A DNA stretch of 64,000 nucleotides from Vibrio aphrogenes (GCF_002157735.2 NZ_AP018690.1:248001-312000), one strand, 5' to 3'. Counted from the first letter of the stretch, positions 41,260 through 51,977 are shown. Made by a program: numbers and translations. The notes: generated by a model from the sequence alone, not told the origin.

Positions 41260-43980
41260 TTAATGTGCTTGTAATCCCATCAATTGAATTAAGTGTTCTG
41301 CGGTTTTGATAGCATGTTGACGATTATCTAAGCCCATTTTTTGGTAGAGATTGCGTATATGAGTTTTGATGGTGGTCGGGGCGACATCAAATTCAGCGGC
41401 AATCTGATCATTGCTTAACCCTGAATAAATTAAACCAAGTACTTGCCATTCTCGTTGGGTCAGCGGGCTGGTTCGAATCAACTCTGGAAGTTCAGGAAGT
41501 GATAAAAGCTTTGCCACAAAATCTTCATCAAAATGCACCGAACGGGCACGTTCTTTGTTGGACATCAATTGCAATAAATGTTGAGCGCGATGGCTTTCTA
41601 ATTCGGCTAACTGTTTGTTCCGTAATAAGCTTTGCAATAATGGGGCTATGATTTCACTGTTGCACAGGAAGTTACCAATCATTCCGGTACTATTGGTTAA
41701 GATGAGAGCTTCTTTAAGGTGCAATAACGCTTGAGAGTGATCTTTTTTCTTAACCGCTAGGACGGCTTCTAGCACTAAATTACGGTTTCTGTCTGCGACT
41801 AAGTGTAACTGTTGGGTTTGCGCTTGAATGAAGTTAAGTACCTGTTCAGCTCGGTCAAGATCATCAACTTGCAGCGCTGCACGAGCAATATTTCGCCATT
41901 GTAACTGTTGGAAATGGTTTACCGCAGAGCGAGGCTCCTCACAATCGTGTAGCCATGTTTTAACCGCCTCATTATCGCCAGTGACTTGCCAATAAAGAAG
42001 GTTTGAGAAATCGGCATTAGCCCGCCAATCAATATGATAGTGATTATTGGCTTTGAGTTGGTTACAAGTGTCTAGATAACGGGCGGCTTTATCCAGTTCA
42101 CCACGAGCGAGCGCAATACGCGATAACATCGAATAACAGTGTAACGAACGTGATGTTTTGAAAGGAGCAAGTACCTCTAACCCTTGATGAGCACATTGTT
42201 CCGCCTCATCTAAACGATGCCAACACCATAAAATTTGTGCTTTAATTCGCAACATAAACTCATGTAAAGGGACTTGCTGTAAGTGATTGTCTTTACTAAA
42301 TTGTTCGGCTTTATTGACCAGTTCAAAAGCCGCTTGTCCATAGCCTCTAGCCAACTGAATCTCACTTTGTTGTAACATCGCCCATAACGCTTGATGATAA
42401 ACGCCATCTTCGCGAGCCATCACTTCAGTTTGTTGCATGGTTTCTAAGGCTTTATCCAATTCACCGATCACATGATAGACCTCACCAATCACTGAGGTTG
42501 CCACAATGCGACTGCGAAAGCTCGATACTGGTAATTGTTGCAAGGCAAATTCGGCTGTTTCCAGTGCCAAGGCTGGGTTATTTTGGTTAATCGCAACTTG
42601 AGCAGAAAGCGCTTTAAACTCACCAATTTGGGCATCGGTGAGCTCAATATTATGTTGAGATAGCTTTTCTTCAGCTTCGATAATTAAATCTGAAACTTGG
42701 TTATAACGGTGTTGGCTTTGTGCTAACCATGCGCGTAATAAGCAAAGGCGAGGGGAAGTAAATAACACATCTGGATCCAGCGCATTGATGGTACTTTCGA
42801 GCTCTTGCAATTCACCATTATTAAACATATGCCAGCCGTGCTGTGAAAGAATCTCGCTGATCAGTTGCTGGTCATTACTTTTTCGAGCATGCATCAATGC
42901 GGTTTCTGGTCTTGGTTGTTTTAGCCAGGCTTTGGCAGCGTTATAGTGCAGCTTTGCCCTTTGTTCTGGTATTTGACTGTAACGACGATGGCGCAAGAAA
43001 TCGGCAAACAGGTGATGAAAACGAAACCAGTTATCTTCCCCTTCCATTGGATGCAAAAACAAGCCAAAGCGATTTAATGAATCTAGCATAGCCAGAGCAT
43101 CGTCTCGCCCCGTCAATTCTGCAATTAACTCAGCGTTAAACATATCGAGTACCGAGCATTGCAATAAAAAGGTTTGTAAATCTGGGGTGAGCTGATCAAA
43201 CACTTCTTCGGCTAAATAATCCCAGATGTGATCTTGATTGAAATGAGAAATGGAACTGGCCGATTGCTCAAGCGCCCCAGGGAATTGTTGAGCATGAAGA
43301 GCGATAAGTTGTAAAGCAGAGGCCCAACCTTCTACTTGAGTGCGTAACGATTCTAAGATGCTACTGGCATATTGACGGTCAGCGATACGTTTATGGAAGA
43401 ATCGTTCGGTTTCCTCTTGGTCAAACGCCAATAAATTGTTATCCACCTCAATCAATAAATCACGCACACGTAAATTGGCGGTATTCAGAGGAGGATGAGT
43501 GCGGCTAGTGATCACCAAGGTAATGTTATCAGGCATGTGTTTGAGGAAGAAGCGCAGGCCATCGTGGATTTCATCGTTGGTGATCAGGTGGTAATCGTCT
43601 AGCACCAAGTAGGTTTGAGTGTCATTGAAGCCAAACTCTCCAAATAACTCACTGAATAAACTGGTTAAATTAGCAAATTGCCGGCTCTCTGCTAATGCCT
43701 GAGTATTGGGGCAAGTGTTATTTGTGGCTTTATTGAATGCTTGTAAGAAGTAATTGGCAAAACGAAAAGAATCATTATCGTTTTCATCAATGTTAAACCA
43801 GCCTAAATTCGGATGATTATTTAGCCATTGTGCTGCCAGAGTGGTTTTGCCATAGCCTGCTGGAGAGCGAAATAAAACCAACTTGTAATAGGGGGCATGA
43901 GTAAGAGCGTCGAGTAAACGTGAGCGTAAAATGGCGTTGTGCAGACGAGCGGGGCGATTGAGTTTGGATGGTATCCACAT
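41260..43980 (-). CDS. malT: Maltose regulon transcriptional activator
   Basis: The 906-residue protein matches MalT in size and order: start MWIPSKLNRPARLHN, Walker A in FRSPAGYGKTTLAAQW, Walker B-like LVLDDYH, helical-repeat middle and a C-terminal LuxR-type helix-turn-helix (PLTQREWQVLGLIYSGLSNDQIAAEFDVAPTTIKTHIRNLYQKM, residues ~835-880). With ATP and maltotriose it activates mal promoters. It is divergent from malQ with 378 nt between, which contain a CRP half-site and a MalT-like box. The ribosome site before the ATG is weak, which fits a low-level regulator. Confidence 0.96.
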   Translation of the reverse strand: MWIPSKLNRPARLHNAILRSRLLDALTHAPYYKLVLFRSPAGYGKTTLAAQWLNNHPNLGWFNIDENDNDSFRFANYFLQAFNKATNNTCPNTQALAESRQFANLTSLFSELFGEFGFNDTQTYLVLDDYHLITNDEIHDGLRFFLKHMPDNITLVITSRTHPPLNTANLRVRDLLIEVDNNLLAFDQEETERFFHKRIADRQYASSILESLRTQVEGWASALQLIALHAQQFPGALEQSASSISHFNQDHIWDYLAEEVFDQLTPDLQTFLLQCSVLDMFNAELIAELTGRDDALAMLDSLNRFGLFLHPMEGEDNWFRFHHLFADFLRHRRYSQIPEQRAKLHYNAAKAWLKQPRPETALMHARKSNDQQLISEILSQHGWHMFNNGELQELESTINALDPDVLFTSPRLCLLRAWLAQSQHRYNQVSDLIIEAEEKLSQHNIELTDAQIGEFKALSAQVAINQNNPALALETAEFALQQLPVSSFRSRIVATSVIGEVYHVIGELDKALETMQQTEVMAREDGVYHQALWAMLQQSEIQLARGYGQAAFELVNKAEQFSKDNHLQQVPLHEFMLRIKAQILWCWHRLDEAEQCAHQGLEVLAPFKTSRSLHCYSMLSRIALARGELDKAARYLDTCNQLKANNHYHIDWRANADFSNLLYWQVTGDNEAVKTWLHDCEEPRSAVNHFQQLQWRNIARAALQVDDLDRAEQVLNFIQAQTQQLHLVADRNRNLVLEAVLAVKKKDHSQALLHLKEALILTNSTGMIGNFLCNSEIIAPLLQSLLRNKQLAELESHRAQHLLQLMSNKERARSVHFDEDFVAKLLSLPELPELIRTSPLTQREWQVLGLIYSGLSNDQIAAEFDVAPTTIKTHIRNLYQKMGLDNRQHAIKTAEHLIQLMGLQAH

Positions 43981-44156
43981 GGCAGCGTAAGTCTCTGATT
44001 AATAAATTGTTAAATGTAAATTAACTCGAATAATTAGATGTTTTAGCCAAAATAAAAACGACTTTATTTTGTTATCAAGCTCATACTTTTAGATGTTTTT
44101 TTTAGAAATGACGAGCTGTTATTGGTTTTTAAAATACCACGCCTCTTGAAAACGTG

Positions 44157-44172
44157 TGTGATCTTACTCCGG
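44157..44172. promoter_or_regulatory. CRP half-site in the malT-malQ region
   Basis: TGTGATCTTAC has the perfect left half of a CRP site; the right half (TCCGG) is poor. It is ~180 nt upstream of malT, whose expression depends on CRP in enterics. Confidence 0.35.
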
Positions 44173-44261
44173 TTTATATTGTAAATGCTGCTCTAGATCT
44201 CATTTTGTTGGGCTTTTTGACCGCCTACGCCCTTCCTCTACTCCTTATCCTGCGAAATAAA

Positions 44262-44270
44262 GGAGGATGT
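44262..44270 (+). promoter_or_regulatory. MalT box upstream of malQ
   Basis: GGAGGATGT is identical to the words at 26896 (malE) and 17659-17667 on the minus strand (lamB). An oppositely oriented relative (minus GGAGTAGAGG, ~44233-44242) lies just upstream. This argues against a GTG start at 44269. Confidence 0.5.
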
Positions 44271-44358
44271 GATTATAGAAGGAGCGCGGCAGTATTGTGA
44301 TCAACCGATATCATTGATTAAAAGCCTATCAGCAACGTGTTATGGAGTATGGAAGGTT

Positions 44359-46563
44359 ATGGAACATGCAACGCGAGCAACAACAGATTTAAATAGCCAT
44401 TCCTCGGTGTTAAAGCAAGTCGCAAGCCGTGAAGGTATCGTTGATCGTTATATCAGTGCGTGGGGCGAACCTGCGTACGTGAGTGAACATATTATTGAAG
44501 AATTATTACAAGCTTTAGGTTATGACACTGCTGTGTCCGATGCTGAGTTACTGGCTCAAGCGGAATTACGCCATAAAGTGGATGTATTGGCACCGGTTCA
44601 AGTGGTGCATGCTGGTAAAGAGGTATTAATTAAGCTGCATATTAGCCCTGCTGCGCGAATTAGCGAGTTCTCATGGCAACTTGACACTGAACAAGGCGAG
44701 CGTTTTGAAGGCTATCTTGAATCCCAAATTGTAGAAGATGAACGAGCACAAAAAGGGTTTTTGGTTTTCCGTCTTGCGAATGATTTACCGCTAGGCTATC
44801 ACCAAGTGACTTTGTTCCGTAAGCGTCGCAATAAACCCTTTACCATGCGCTTAATCATTACCCCAACTTCCTGTTATAAGCAGCCCAAGTTGATGAATGA
44901 AGAGAGGTTATGGGGACCAAGTATTCAGTTGTATTCTGTCACTTCAAAGACGAACTGGGGCATTGGTGATTTCTCTGATTTAAAATATTTAGTGCATAAG
45001 ATTGCCGAAGGTGGTGGTGATTTCGTCGGGCTTAACCCGATTCACTCTTTATTTCCGGCTAATCCAGAAGGGGCCAGTCCATACAGCCCTTCATCACGCT
45101 GCTGGCTAAACATCATGTATATCGATGTGGAAGCTGTGCCAGAATTTGCCCATTGTGAGACCGCACAAACCATAGTAAATGAGGCGGCATTTCAACAGCG
45201 TTTGGCTGACAATAGACAAAAACAATGGGTCGATTATACCGAAGTTTCGGCGCTTAAAATGGCGATATTGCCACACCTGTTTACGACTTTTATAGATCAA
45301 GAAATCAGTCATGATACCGATCGAGCTAAGCAATTTGCGCAATTTGTTGAACAAGGTGGTGAAAGCTTATTGCACCAAGCGGCATTTGATGCATTACACC
45401 AAGATTTAAAAGCGCAAGACCAATCCATGTGGGGTTGGCCTGTATTTGAGTCAGGATTACAACATTTTGACTCGCCAGAGGTTCAAAGTTACATCAAGAA
45501 AAATACGCAGAAAGTTCAATTGTTTATGTACTTACAATGGCTAGCGGATCAACAATTAACCCAAGTGCAAGCCTTAGCAGAACAAAAAGGTATGGCCTTA
45601 GGTTTGTACCGTGATTTAGCGGTTGGGGTGTGCGATTCCGGTGCGGAAACTTGGGCTGACCGAGGGGCACTATGTCAAGATGTCAGTATTGGTGCGCCAC
45701 CGGATATTTTTGGTCCTTTAGGGCAAAACTGGGGGCTGCCGCCGCTCAATCCTTATGAATTGACCAAACGTGCCTATCAACCCTTTATCGATTTATTGCG
45801 TGCCAACATGCGTCATTGCGGCGCGTTACGTATTGACCACGTATTGGGCTTATTAAGATTATGGTGGATTCCGAAAGGGAAAACTGCCAAAGATGGGGCG
45901 TATATTTACTATCCCGTGGATGAGTTAATGTCGATTTTGGCATTAGAAAGTCACCGACATCAATGTGCTGTGATCGGAGAAGATTTAGGGACGGTTCCTG
46001 AAGAAATTGTTGAGAAACTGAACGATGCGGGCATTCATTCTTATAAGGTGTTCTTTTTTGAAACCGAACAAGATGGTCAATACATTGCACCGAAAAGTTA
46101 TAAGAAGCAGTCGATGACCGCGCTCTGTACTCATGATATGCCAACATTGAGAGGGTTTTGGAACAGTGCCGATTTAACCTTAGGAAAAGAAATTGGTCTG
46201 TATCCCGATGAAGCGCAACTTGAGGTCTTAATGCAAGATCGAGAGTCACGAAGAAAACATATTATTGAAACATTAGCTCAGCATAATCAGTTGCCAGAAC
46301 TCGAAAGGAATGAGGCAGGTGAGATCATGATTAACCAAGCGTTAAGTGAAGCGATGCAAATTCATATGGCAACCGGTTCTAGTGCGCTGTTGAGCTTACA
46401 ATTGGAAGATTGGCTAGAAATGGACACGCCAGTTAATATTCCCGGCACAATGGATGAATATCCGAACTGGAGACGAAAATTGTTGTCTACTTTAGAAGAA
46501 ATGTTTGCACGAGAAGATATCTTGCAGCTAGAAGCGAAGTTAACTGCGGCTCGTCGTCTTTAG
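44359..46563 (+). CDS. malQ: 4-alpha-glucanotransferase (amylomaltase)
   Basis: About 734 residues with GH77 features: GPSIQLYSVTSKTNWGIGDFSDLK, GLNPIHSLFPANPEGASPYSPSSR, LYRDLAVGV, LRIDHVLGLLRLWWIP (nucleophile Asp), VIGEDLGTVP (acid/base Glu) and CTHDMPTLRGFW (third Asp). It disproportionates maltodextrins in the cytosol, releasing glucose and longer chains. The N-terminal block SSVLKQVASREGIVDRYISAWG fits Vibrio MalQ starts. ATG 44359 is preferred: an upstream GTG at 44269 lies inside a MalT-box-like sequence. It is divergent from malT. Some uncertainty remains about the exact start. Confidence 0.94.
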   Translation: MEHATRATTDLNSHSSVLKQVASREGIVDRYISAWGEPAYVSEHIIEELLQALGYDTAVSDAELLAQAELRHKVDVLAPVQVVHAGKEVLIKLHISPAARISEFSWQLDTEQGERFEGYLESQIVEDERAQKGFLVFRLANDLPLGYHQVTLFRKRRNKPFTMRLIITPTSCYKQPKLMNEERLWGPSIQLYSVTSKTNWGIGDFSDLKYLVHKIAEGGGDFVGLNPIHSLFPANPEGASPYSPSSRCWLNIMYIDVEAVPEFAHCETAQTIVNEAAFQQRLADNRQKQWVDYTEVSALKMAILPHLFTTFIDQEISHDTDRAKQFAQFVEQGGESLLHQAAFDALHQDLKAQDQSMWGWPVFESGLQHFDSPEVQSYIKKNTQKVQLFMYLQWLADQQLTQVQALAEQKGMALGLYRDLAVGVCDSGAETWADRGALCQDVSIGAPPDIFGPLGQNWGLPPLNPYELTKRAYQPFIDLLRANMRHCGALRIDHVLGLLRLWWIPKGKTAKDGAYIYYPVDELMSILALESHRHQCAVIGEDLGTVPEEIVEKLNDAGIHSYKVFFFETEQDGQYIAPKSYKKQSMTALCTHDMPTLRGFWNSADLTLGKEIGLYPDEAQLEVLMQDRESRRKHIIETLAQHNQLPELERNEAGEIMINQALSEAMQIHMATGSSALLSLQLEDWLEMDTPVNIPGTMDEYPNWRRKLLSTLEEMFAREDILQLEAKLTAARRL

Positions 46564-46773
46564 CTTTGACGACTAGTACAAGAGCTTGACGCGTGATGCA
46601 GCCTTGTTTTCGCACTTGATTTTGAAATGGTTTCTTTAAAATCAATCTGTTATCAAGGCTCTAAAGAGTTATCAAGATTCCAAAAGTGTTATAAAAATTC
46701 ATTGTTAGGTCGCATCATCTGATGCACTTAATACATCGACTAGGACATAGCGTTGTATTAATCCTTTACCTAT

Positions 46774-46812
46774 CCGAGCAACTTCCCGGCCAGGAAGTGC
46801 TCGGTTTTTTTT
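46774..46812 (+). terminator. Strong intrinsic terminator after malQ
   Basis: CCGAGC-A-ACTTCC pairs with GGAAGT-GCTCGG (12 bp, one bulged A, 6-nt loop) followed by eight Ts. Confidence 0.92.
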
Positions 46813-47156
46813 ATCTAAAATAGGCTAAATGGACGTGTGAATAGCCTTATCCCTATCGAGTTATCCCTAAGCCATGATGCCATGATGCTCTATCTCGCCA
46901 TTCTATTGTTGCTGCTCGTGATATTTTTTCGGTTATTTTCTGTTGAGCGATAATTCGTCGTTGAGTGACGACCTTCTTGGATGATTTTTTGTACAAAATT
47001 AAATCACCAATAGAAGGGCATTTACTCAGAAAGGTTAAATATAACTCACTTACAAAGAGAGAATAAATAGATTAAAGCAATCAATGAATTTGTTAACACA
47101 TCAATCTAGGTGGTGAAATAAATAAATTGTATGACAATATAGATTTTTTATAAAAA

Positions 47157-47168
47157 TGACTTTAGTCA
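47157..47168. promoter_or_regulatory. Palindrome upstream of the symporter gene
   Basis: TGACT-TT-AGTCA is a perfect 12-bp palindrome in AT-rich DNA ~200 nt before the start codon. The binding protein is unknown. Confidence 0.3.
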
Positions 47169-47369
47169 AATTTGTATTATTTAATTATCAATTTATTTCG
47201 CTTGGTATTCATTTAAGTACATAAAAATGAGAGCTTTGTCATATTTATTTTGTTTAAAAAAGATATATTACCGGAAAAATTAATCATACGAATAAGCGCC
47301 GAATATTGCTCTTTGGTAACACTTTCTAAAACTTTTGATAACAACAGAGCTTAAATTAAGAAGGCAACT

Positions 47370-49106
47370 ATGAATTATGATTACCTTGTGATTGTTGGAT
47401 ATTTCATCCTGATGATCCTCATCAGTGTGATATTTAAAAAAATGGCGAGTAACAGCACCAGCGATTATTTTCGTGGTGGTGGTAAAATGTTGTGGTGGAT
47501 GGTTGGGGCTACCGCGTTTATGACCCAATTCTCGGCTTGGACATTTACCGGTGCAGCTGGTAAAGCTTTTACTGACGGCTTTGCTGTTATTGGTTTATTT
47601 ATTGCTAATACACTGGCGTATTTTGTGAGTTATTTATATTTTGCAAAACGCTTTCGCCAAATGCGAGTGGATACACCAACAGAAGCCATTCGTCGTCGTT
47701 TTGACCCTACCAACGAACAATTCTTTACTTGGGTAATTATTCCGTTAAGTATTATCAGTGGTGGTGTGTGGCTAAATGGTCTTAGTGTGTTTGCCTCGGC
47801 CGTGTTTAATGCCGATATCGTGTTGACCATTTGGGTGACAGGCTTAGCCGTATTGATCATTTCATTACTAAGTGGTGCTTGGGGGGTAGTGGCTTCCGAT
47901 TTTATCCAAGCATTAGTTATTGCTGTGATTTCGATTGCATGTGCGGTAGTGGCGATTTTTATGGTCGGTGGACCAACTGAGATCATCACCAAATTCCCGT
48001 CTGATTTCTTTATTGGGCCGGATATGAACTACCCATTATTGATCGTATGTTCATTCTTATTCTTTGTGGTGAAACAGTTCCAAAGCATTAATAACATGCA
48101 AGATTCTTATCGTTTTTTAAATGCGAAAGACTCTAAAAATGCCAGTAAAGCGGCGTTATTTGCAGGTTTGATGATGTTAATTGGTGCCGTTATTTGGTTT
48201 ATTCCACCATGGGCGTCCGCAATATTATACCCAGATGCTGCATCGCAATATCCTAACTTAGGAAATAAAGCGCGTGATGCCGTGTATCTTGTATTTGCTC
48301 GTGAAGCGATGCCACTAGGAACGGTAGGCTTGCTTATGGCGGGGTTATTTGCGGCCACGATGTCTTCGATGGATTCAGCATTAAATCGTAACTCAGGTAT
48401 TTTTGTTCGTAGTTTTTACGCCAATATTGTTCGTAAAGGTAATGCGAGCGACCGTGAACAATTACGTGCAGGCCAAGTTGCTTGTGTCATCAATGGCTTA
48501 TTAGTGATTTTAGTGGCGCAATTCTTTACTTCACTCAAAGAAATCAGCTTATTTGATTTAATGATGCAAGTGACGACGCTATTACAAAGTCCTATTTTAG
48601 TTCCTTTATGTTTTGGTATTTTTATTCGTAAAACACCAAAATGGGCTCCATGGGCTACGGTTGTATTTGGTGCATTTATTTCTTATTTGACCATTGAATT
48701 ATTTACCCCTCAATGGGTAGCAAGTTGGTTTGGTATTGACAATTTAACGGGTCGTGAAGTGTCTGAATTGAGAACCACCATCACGATTGCTGCGCACTTG
48801 ATCTTTACCGCAGGTTTCTTCTGGATGACAACGTTATTTTATAAAGAAGAGAAAAATCCATGCAAAGAAATACAAGAAGAGTTCTTTAAAGAGTTCGAAA
48901 TTGAATGTATTTCAGAAGAAGGACAAGATGTTGTTGATAAAATGCAGCGTCAAAAATTAGGTAATTTAGTGGTCATAATGGGCATTGGTTTATTTGGTAT
49001 GGTGCTTATTCCTAACCCACTATGGGGACGAGGTTTATTCTTTGCTTGTGCTGCTTCGATATTATTAATGGGCTATTTATTGAAAAAAAGTGCTGAAACA
49101 AAATAA
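47370..49106 (+). CDS. Sodium:solute symporter (SSS family)
   Basis: The 578-residue protein has about 14 membrane segments and SSS features: start YDYLVIVGYFILMILISVIF, SDYFRGGGKMLWWMVGATAFMTQFSAWTFTGAAGKAF, and GLFAATMSSMDSALNRNSGIFVR with the conserved Ser residues of the second sodium site. It imports a solute with Na+; sugars, sugar acids or oligosaccharides are plausible but no catabolic genes are adjacent to define it. AAGGCA precedes the ATG. A long untranslated/upstream region precedes it and a bidirectional terminator separates it from ppsA. Confidence 0.9.
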   Translation: MNYDYLVIVGYFILMILISVIFKKMASNSTSDYFRGGGKMLWWMVGATAFMTQFSAWTFTGAAGKAFTDGFAVIGLFIANTLAYFVSYLYFAKRFRQMRVDTPTEAIRRRFDPTNEQFFTWVIIPLSIISGGVWLNGLSVFASAVFNADIVLTIWVTGLAVLIISLLSGAWGVVASDFIQALVIAVISIACAVVAIFMVGGPTEIITKFPSDFFIGPDMNYPLLIVCSFLFFVVKQFQSINNMQDSYRFLNAKDSKNASKAALFAGLMMLIGAVIWFIPPWASAILYPDAASQYPNLGNKARDAVYLVFAREAMPLGTVGLLMAGLFAATMSSMDSALNRNSGIFVRSFYANIVRKGNASDREQLRAGQVACVINGLLVILVAQFFTSLKEISLFDLMMQVTTLLQSPILVPLCFGIFIRKTPKWAPWATVVFGAFISYLTIELFTPQWVASWFGIDNLTGREVSELRTTITIAAHLIFTAGFFWMTTLFYKEEKNPCKEIQEEFFKEFEIECISEEGQDVVDKMQRQKLGNLVVIMGIGLFGMVLIPNPLWGRGLFFACAASILLMGYLLKKSAETK

Positions 49107-49138
49107 ACATTTAAAAAATACAACGCCATAAGTCATGT

Positions 49139-49188
49139 TATACCAATCACATTAATTAAATACTCAGATAATGAGTCCGATTGGTATG
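49139..49188. repeat. Palindromic intergenic element, ATACCAAYC family (copy 3)
   Basis: ATACCAATC (49140-49148) and GATTGGTAT (49179-49187) are perfect terminal inverted repeats with an AT-rich centre including ATAATGAGT, shared with copy 2. Confidence 0.7.
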
Positions 49189-49206
49189 ATAAATAAGGCA
49201 GATAGA

Positions 49207-49248
49207 AAAACGCTTGAAGCGGTCAATTCAGTCCGTTTCAAGCGTTTT
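49207..49248. terminator. Bidirectional terminator between the symporter and ppsA
   Basis: A 16-bp stem AAAACGCTTGAAGCGG/CCGTTTCAAGCGTTTT (one G-U) with a 10-nt loop has T runs on both strands. Confidence 0.9.
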
Positions 49249-49287
49249 ATTTCAATAAAAGGTATGCTGATCTTTTCTATAAAAGAG

Positions 49288-51660
49288 TTAAGCCGACACT
49301 TTTTTACCTAAATGTAACCAGGTTTCGAGAACGGTATCAGGATTGAGTGATACTGAATCAATACCTTGTTCCATTAGCCATTGGGCGAGGTCATCATGAT
49401 CGGATGGCCCTTGACCACAAATCCCGACGTATTTCCCAGCCTTATTGGCCGCTTTTATCGCCATCGCGAGCATAGCTTTGACGGCAGCGTTACGTTCATC
49501 AAACATATGAGCAATTTCACCAGAATCGCGATCCAAGCCCAGTGTTAATTGGGTCATGTCATTTGAACCAATGGAGAAGCCATCAAAGTACTTCAAGAAA
49601 TCTTCGGCTAAAATGGCATTGGATGGTAATTCACACATCATGATGACTTTTAGGCCATGTTCACTGCGGCGCAAATCGAACTTGGCAAGGAGGTCGATCA
49701 CTGAAGCTGCTTCATTGGTGGTTCGCACAAATGGGATCATAATTTCGACGTTTCTTAAGCCCATTTTATTGCGTACCCGTTTAATGGCTTCACATTCTAA
49801 TTCGAAACAATCTTGGAATTTGGGCGAAATATAACGAGAGGCACCACGGAAACCTAACATCGGGTTTTCTTCGGTTGGTTCGAAATGAAGACCGCCCAGC
49901 AAGTTACGATATTCATTGGATTTAAAATCTGACATGCGCACAATCACACGTTTGGGCCAAAATGCAGCAGCTAAGGTAGAAATACCTTCGGTCAGTTTTT
50001 CAATATAAAATTCAACTGGGCTAGGATAACCAACAATGCGTTTATCAATTTCAGCTTGAAGTTCAGCAGGCTGCTCATCATAGTTGAGTAAGGCTTTGGG
50101 GTGAATGCCAATCATTTTGTTGATGATAAACTCTAAACGTGCAAGCCCCACTCCTTCGTTGGGAATACAGGCAAAATCAAAGGCGCGATCAGGGTTGCCA
50201 ACATTCATCATTACTTTCAAAGGTAAGTCTGGCAGGTCGTTGACCGAAGAACGTTTAATTTCAAAATCCAGTTCGCCTTCAAAAACGTAGCCAGTTTCAC
50301 CTTGCGCACAAGATACTGTCACTTTTTGGCCGTCTTTAAGTTGGCGGGTGGCATCACCACATCCAACAACCGCAGGGATCCCCAGTTCACGAGCAATAAT
50401 GGCTGCATGACAAGTACGGCCACCACGATTAGTGACGATGGCTGCGGCCTTTTTCATCACCGGTTCCCAATCAGGGTCAGTCATGTCGGCGACTAGTACA
50501 TCACCAGCTTGTACTTGATCCATTTCATCTAGGCTTTTCACTACACGCACGACGCCTGAGCCAATTCGTTGACCAATCGCACGACCTTCAATCAGGCTTG
50601 GGCTTTGTCCATTTAATTGGAAGCGTTCCATAACCTGTTGATCATCACGAGAGCGTACCGTCTCTGGGCGAGCTTGGACAATCAGTAGTTCGCCTGTTAA
50701 ACCATCTTTGGCCCATTCAATATCCATAGGGCGACCATAGTGCTGTTCAATGATTAAGGCTTGTTTGGCGAGTTCTTGGATTTCATCATCCGTTAGAGAG
50801 TATTGGCTGCGTTCTTGTGGTGTGGTATCAATAATTTCGACTTGGGTGCCGATTTCTTTACCATCGGCGTAAATCATTTTAATTTGTTTTGAACCAAAGG
50901 TGCGACGCACAACGGCAGGGTGACCGGCTTGTAGCGTCGGTTTATGAACGTAGAATTCATCGGGGTTAACCGCACCTTGAACGACCATTTCACCGAGTCC
51001 CCAAGAAGAGGTGATGAAGACAACTTGATCAAACCCTGATTCGGTATCCAGTGTAAACATCACGCCAGAAGCGGCTTTATCTGAGCGAACCATGCGCTGG
51101 ATCCCAGCTGATAAGGCCACGCCTTTATGGTCAAAGCCTTGGTGAACACGATAAGAAATGGCTCGGTCATTAAAGAGAGAAGCAAAGACATGCTTAGTGG
51201 CTTCTAATACGGCGTCAATACCTCGCACGTTTAAGAAGGTTTCTTGTTGGCCAGCAAAGGACGCATCGGGCAAGTCTTCAGCGGTGGCTGAGGAGCGCAC
51301 TGCAACCGAAAGTTGCTCGTCGCCTTGACCGAGTTGTTGATAGTAATCGCGAATGCCTTGTTCTAAGTCATTAGGGAAAGGGGCGTCAAATACCCATTGT
51401 CGGATGGTTTCACCGGCTTTTTTCAGTGCATTGACGTCATCAACATCAAGCTGATCAAGTAAGTCATAAATGCGCTGGTTAAGCTGATTGTGTTCTAAAA
51501 ATTGATTAAAAGCATACGCTGTTGTGGCGTAACCATTTGGGACTTTCACCCCAGCGTTAGACAGATTGGCCACCATCTCACCAAGAGAGGCGTTTTTACC
51601 CCCGACTTTATCAACATCATTCATCGATAAAGCATCATACCAAATCACATTTTGAACCAC
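49288..51660 (-). CDS. ppsA: Phosphoenolpyruvate synthase
   Basis: The 790-residue protein has the three expected parts: N-terminal ATP-grasp domain ([37 protein letters not shown]), swivelling phosphohistidine domain with the catalytic His in [21 protein letters not shown] (~residue 420), and PEP/pyruvate-binding barrel with [34 protein letters not shown] and Cys in [10 protein letters not shown]. It makes PEP from pyruvate and ATP for gluconeogenesis. The start is GTG at 51660 with AGGAGA 8 nt upstream. It is divergent from its regulator gene ppsR. Confidence 0.97.
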   Translation of the reverse strand: MVQNVIWYDALSMNDVDKVGGKNASLGEMVANLSNAGVKVPNGYATTAYAFNQFLEHNQLNQRIYDLLDQLDVDDVNALKKAGETIRQWVFDAPFPNDLEQGIRDYYQQLGQGDEQLSVAVRSSATAEDLPDASFAGQQETFLNVRGIDAVLEATKHVFASLFNDRAISYRVHQGFDHKGVALSAGIQRMVRSDKAASGVMFTLDTESGFDQVVFITSSWGLGEMVVQGAVNPDEFYVHKPTLQAGHPAVVRRTFGSKQIKMIYADGKEIGTQVEIIDTTPQERSQYSLTDDEIQELAKQALIIEQHYGRPMDIEWAKDGLTGELLIVQARPETVRSRDDQQVMERFQLNGQSPSLIEGRAIGQRIGSGVVRVVKSLDEMDQVQAGDVLVADMTDPDWEPVMKKAAAIVTNRGGRTCHAAIIARELGIPAVVGCGDATRQLKDGQKVTVSCAQGETGYVFEGELDFEIKRSSVNDLPDLPLKVMMNVGNPDRAFDFACIPNEGVGLARLEFIINKMIGIHPKALLNYDEQPAELQAEIDKRIVGYPSPVEFYIEKLTEGISTLAAAFWPKRVIVRMSDFKSNEYRNLLGGLHFEPTEENPMLGFRGASRYISPKFQDCFELECEAIKRVRNKMGLRNVEIMIPFVRTTNEAASVIDLLAKFDLRRSEHGLKVIMMCELPSNAILAEDFLKYFDGFSIGSNDMTQLTLGLDRDSGEIAHMFDERNAAVKAMLAMAIKAANKAGKYVGICGQGPSDHDDLAQWLMEQGIDSVSLNPDTVLETWLHLGKKVSA

Positions 51661-51977
51661 GGCTTGTCTCCTAGACCTATTGTATTGGATTAAAAGCGTT
51701 TGTACTTATTGTGCCTAACCTTAGGTATTTGAAGTAGCAGTTTGTTGGCGGTAATGATTCGTCTCATTGCGACTTTAATGACTTGAGGTATCACAAGAAT
51801 TGTAGCCTGATGTCTCATTATTGATGTTATTTTTAGAGTGAAGCTCATGACTACTGCACAATAGATACGGTTGCTATTACCTTATTAGAAGTTCTTGTGA
51901 AATTATAGTTGTAAAAATTTACAAAAATAATTTGAGCGACATTAGAAACCGTAAATGACTTTAAGGATCAGTTTGTT
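51661..51977. promoter_or_regulatory. ppsA-ppsR divergent promoter region with palindrome
   Basis: TTGTAAAAATTTACAA (51909-51924) is a perfect 7-bp inverted repeat with a 2-nt centre, ~54 nt before ppsR. No convincing Cra operator was found. Nothing else could be assigned in this 317-nt region. Confidence 0.4.

Larger units (their letters stand above)
46564..47369. other. 806-nt gap between malQ and the symporter gene
   Basis: It holds a strong terminator (46774-46812), a 12-bp palindrome (47157-47168) and AT-rich DNA before the symporter. A 23-codon hydrophobic frame at 46882-46953 has no ribosome site and is not called. Distance from the malQ stop to the terminator is ~210 nt, long enough for a small RNA or a long 3' end. 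Confidence 0.5.

Noticed and set aside
44269..44358. GTG start giving malQ 30 extra residues
   Set aside because: The GTG sits inside a MalT-box-like GGAGGATGT with wrong ribosome spacing, and the extra residues are unlike MalQ starts.
45785..46249. 154-codon frame antisense to malQ
   Set aside because: It is a shadow of a strongly conserved coding region, with no ribosome site or family resemblance.
46882..46953. 23-codon hydrophobic frame (starts MMLYLAILL) in the malQ-symporter gap
   Set aside because: No ribosome binding site before either ATG and no other coding support; kept only as a note.
51661..51977. Cra (FruR) operator for ppsA
   Set aside because: The best candidates differ from the TGAAWCSNTHHW consensus at two or more core positions.
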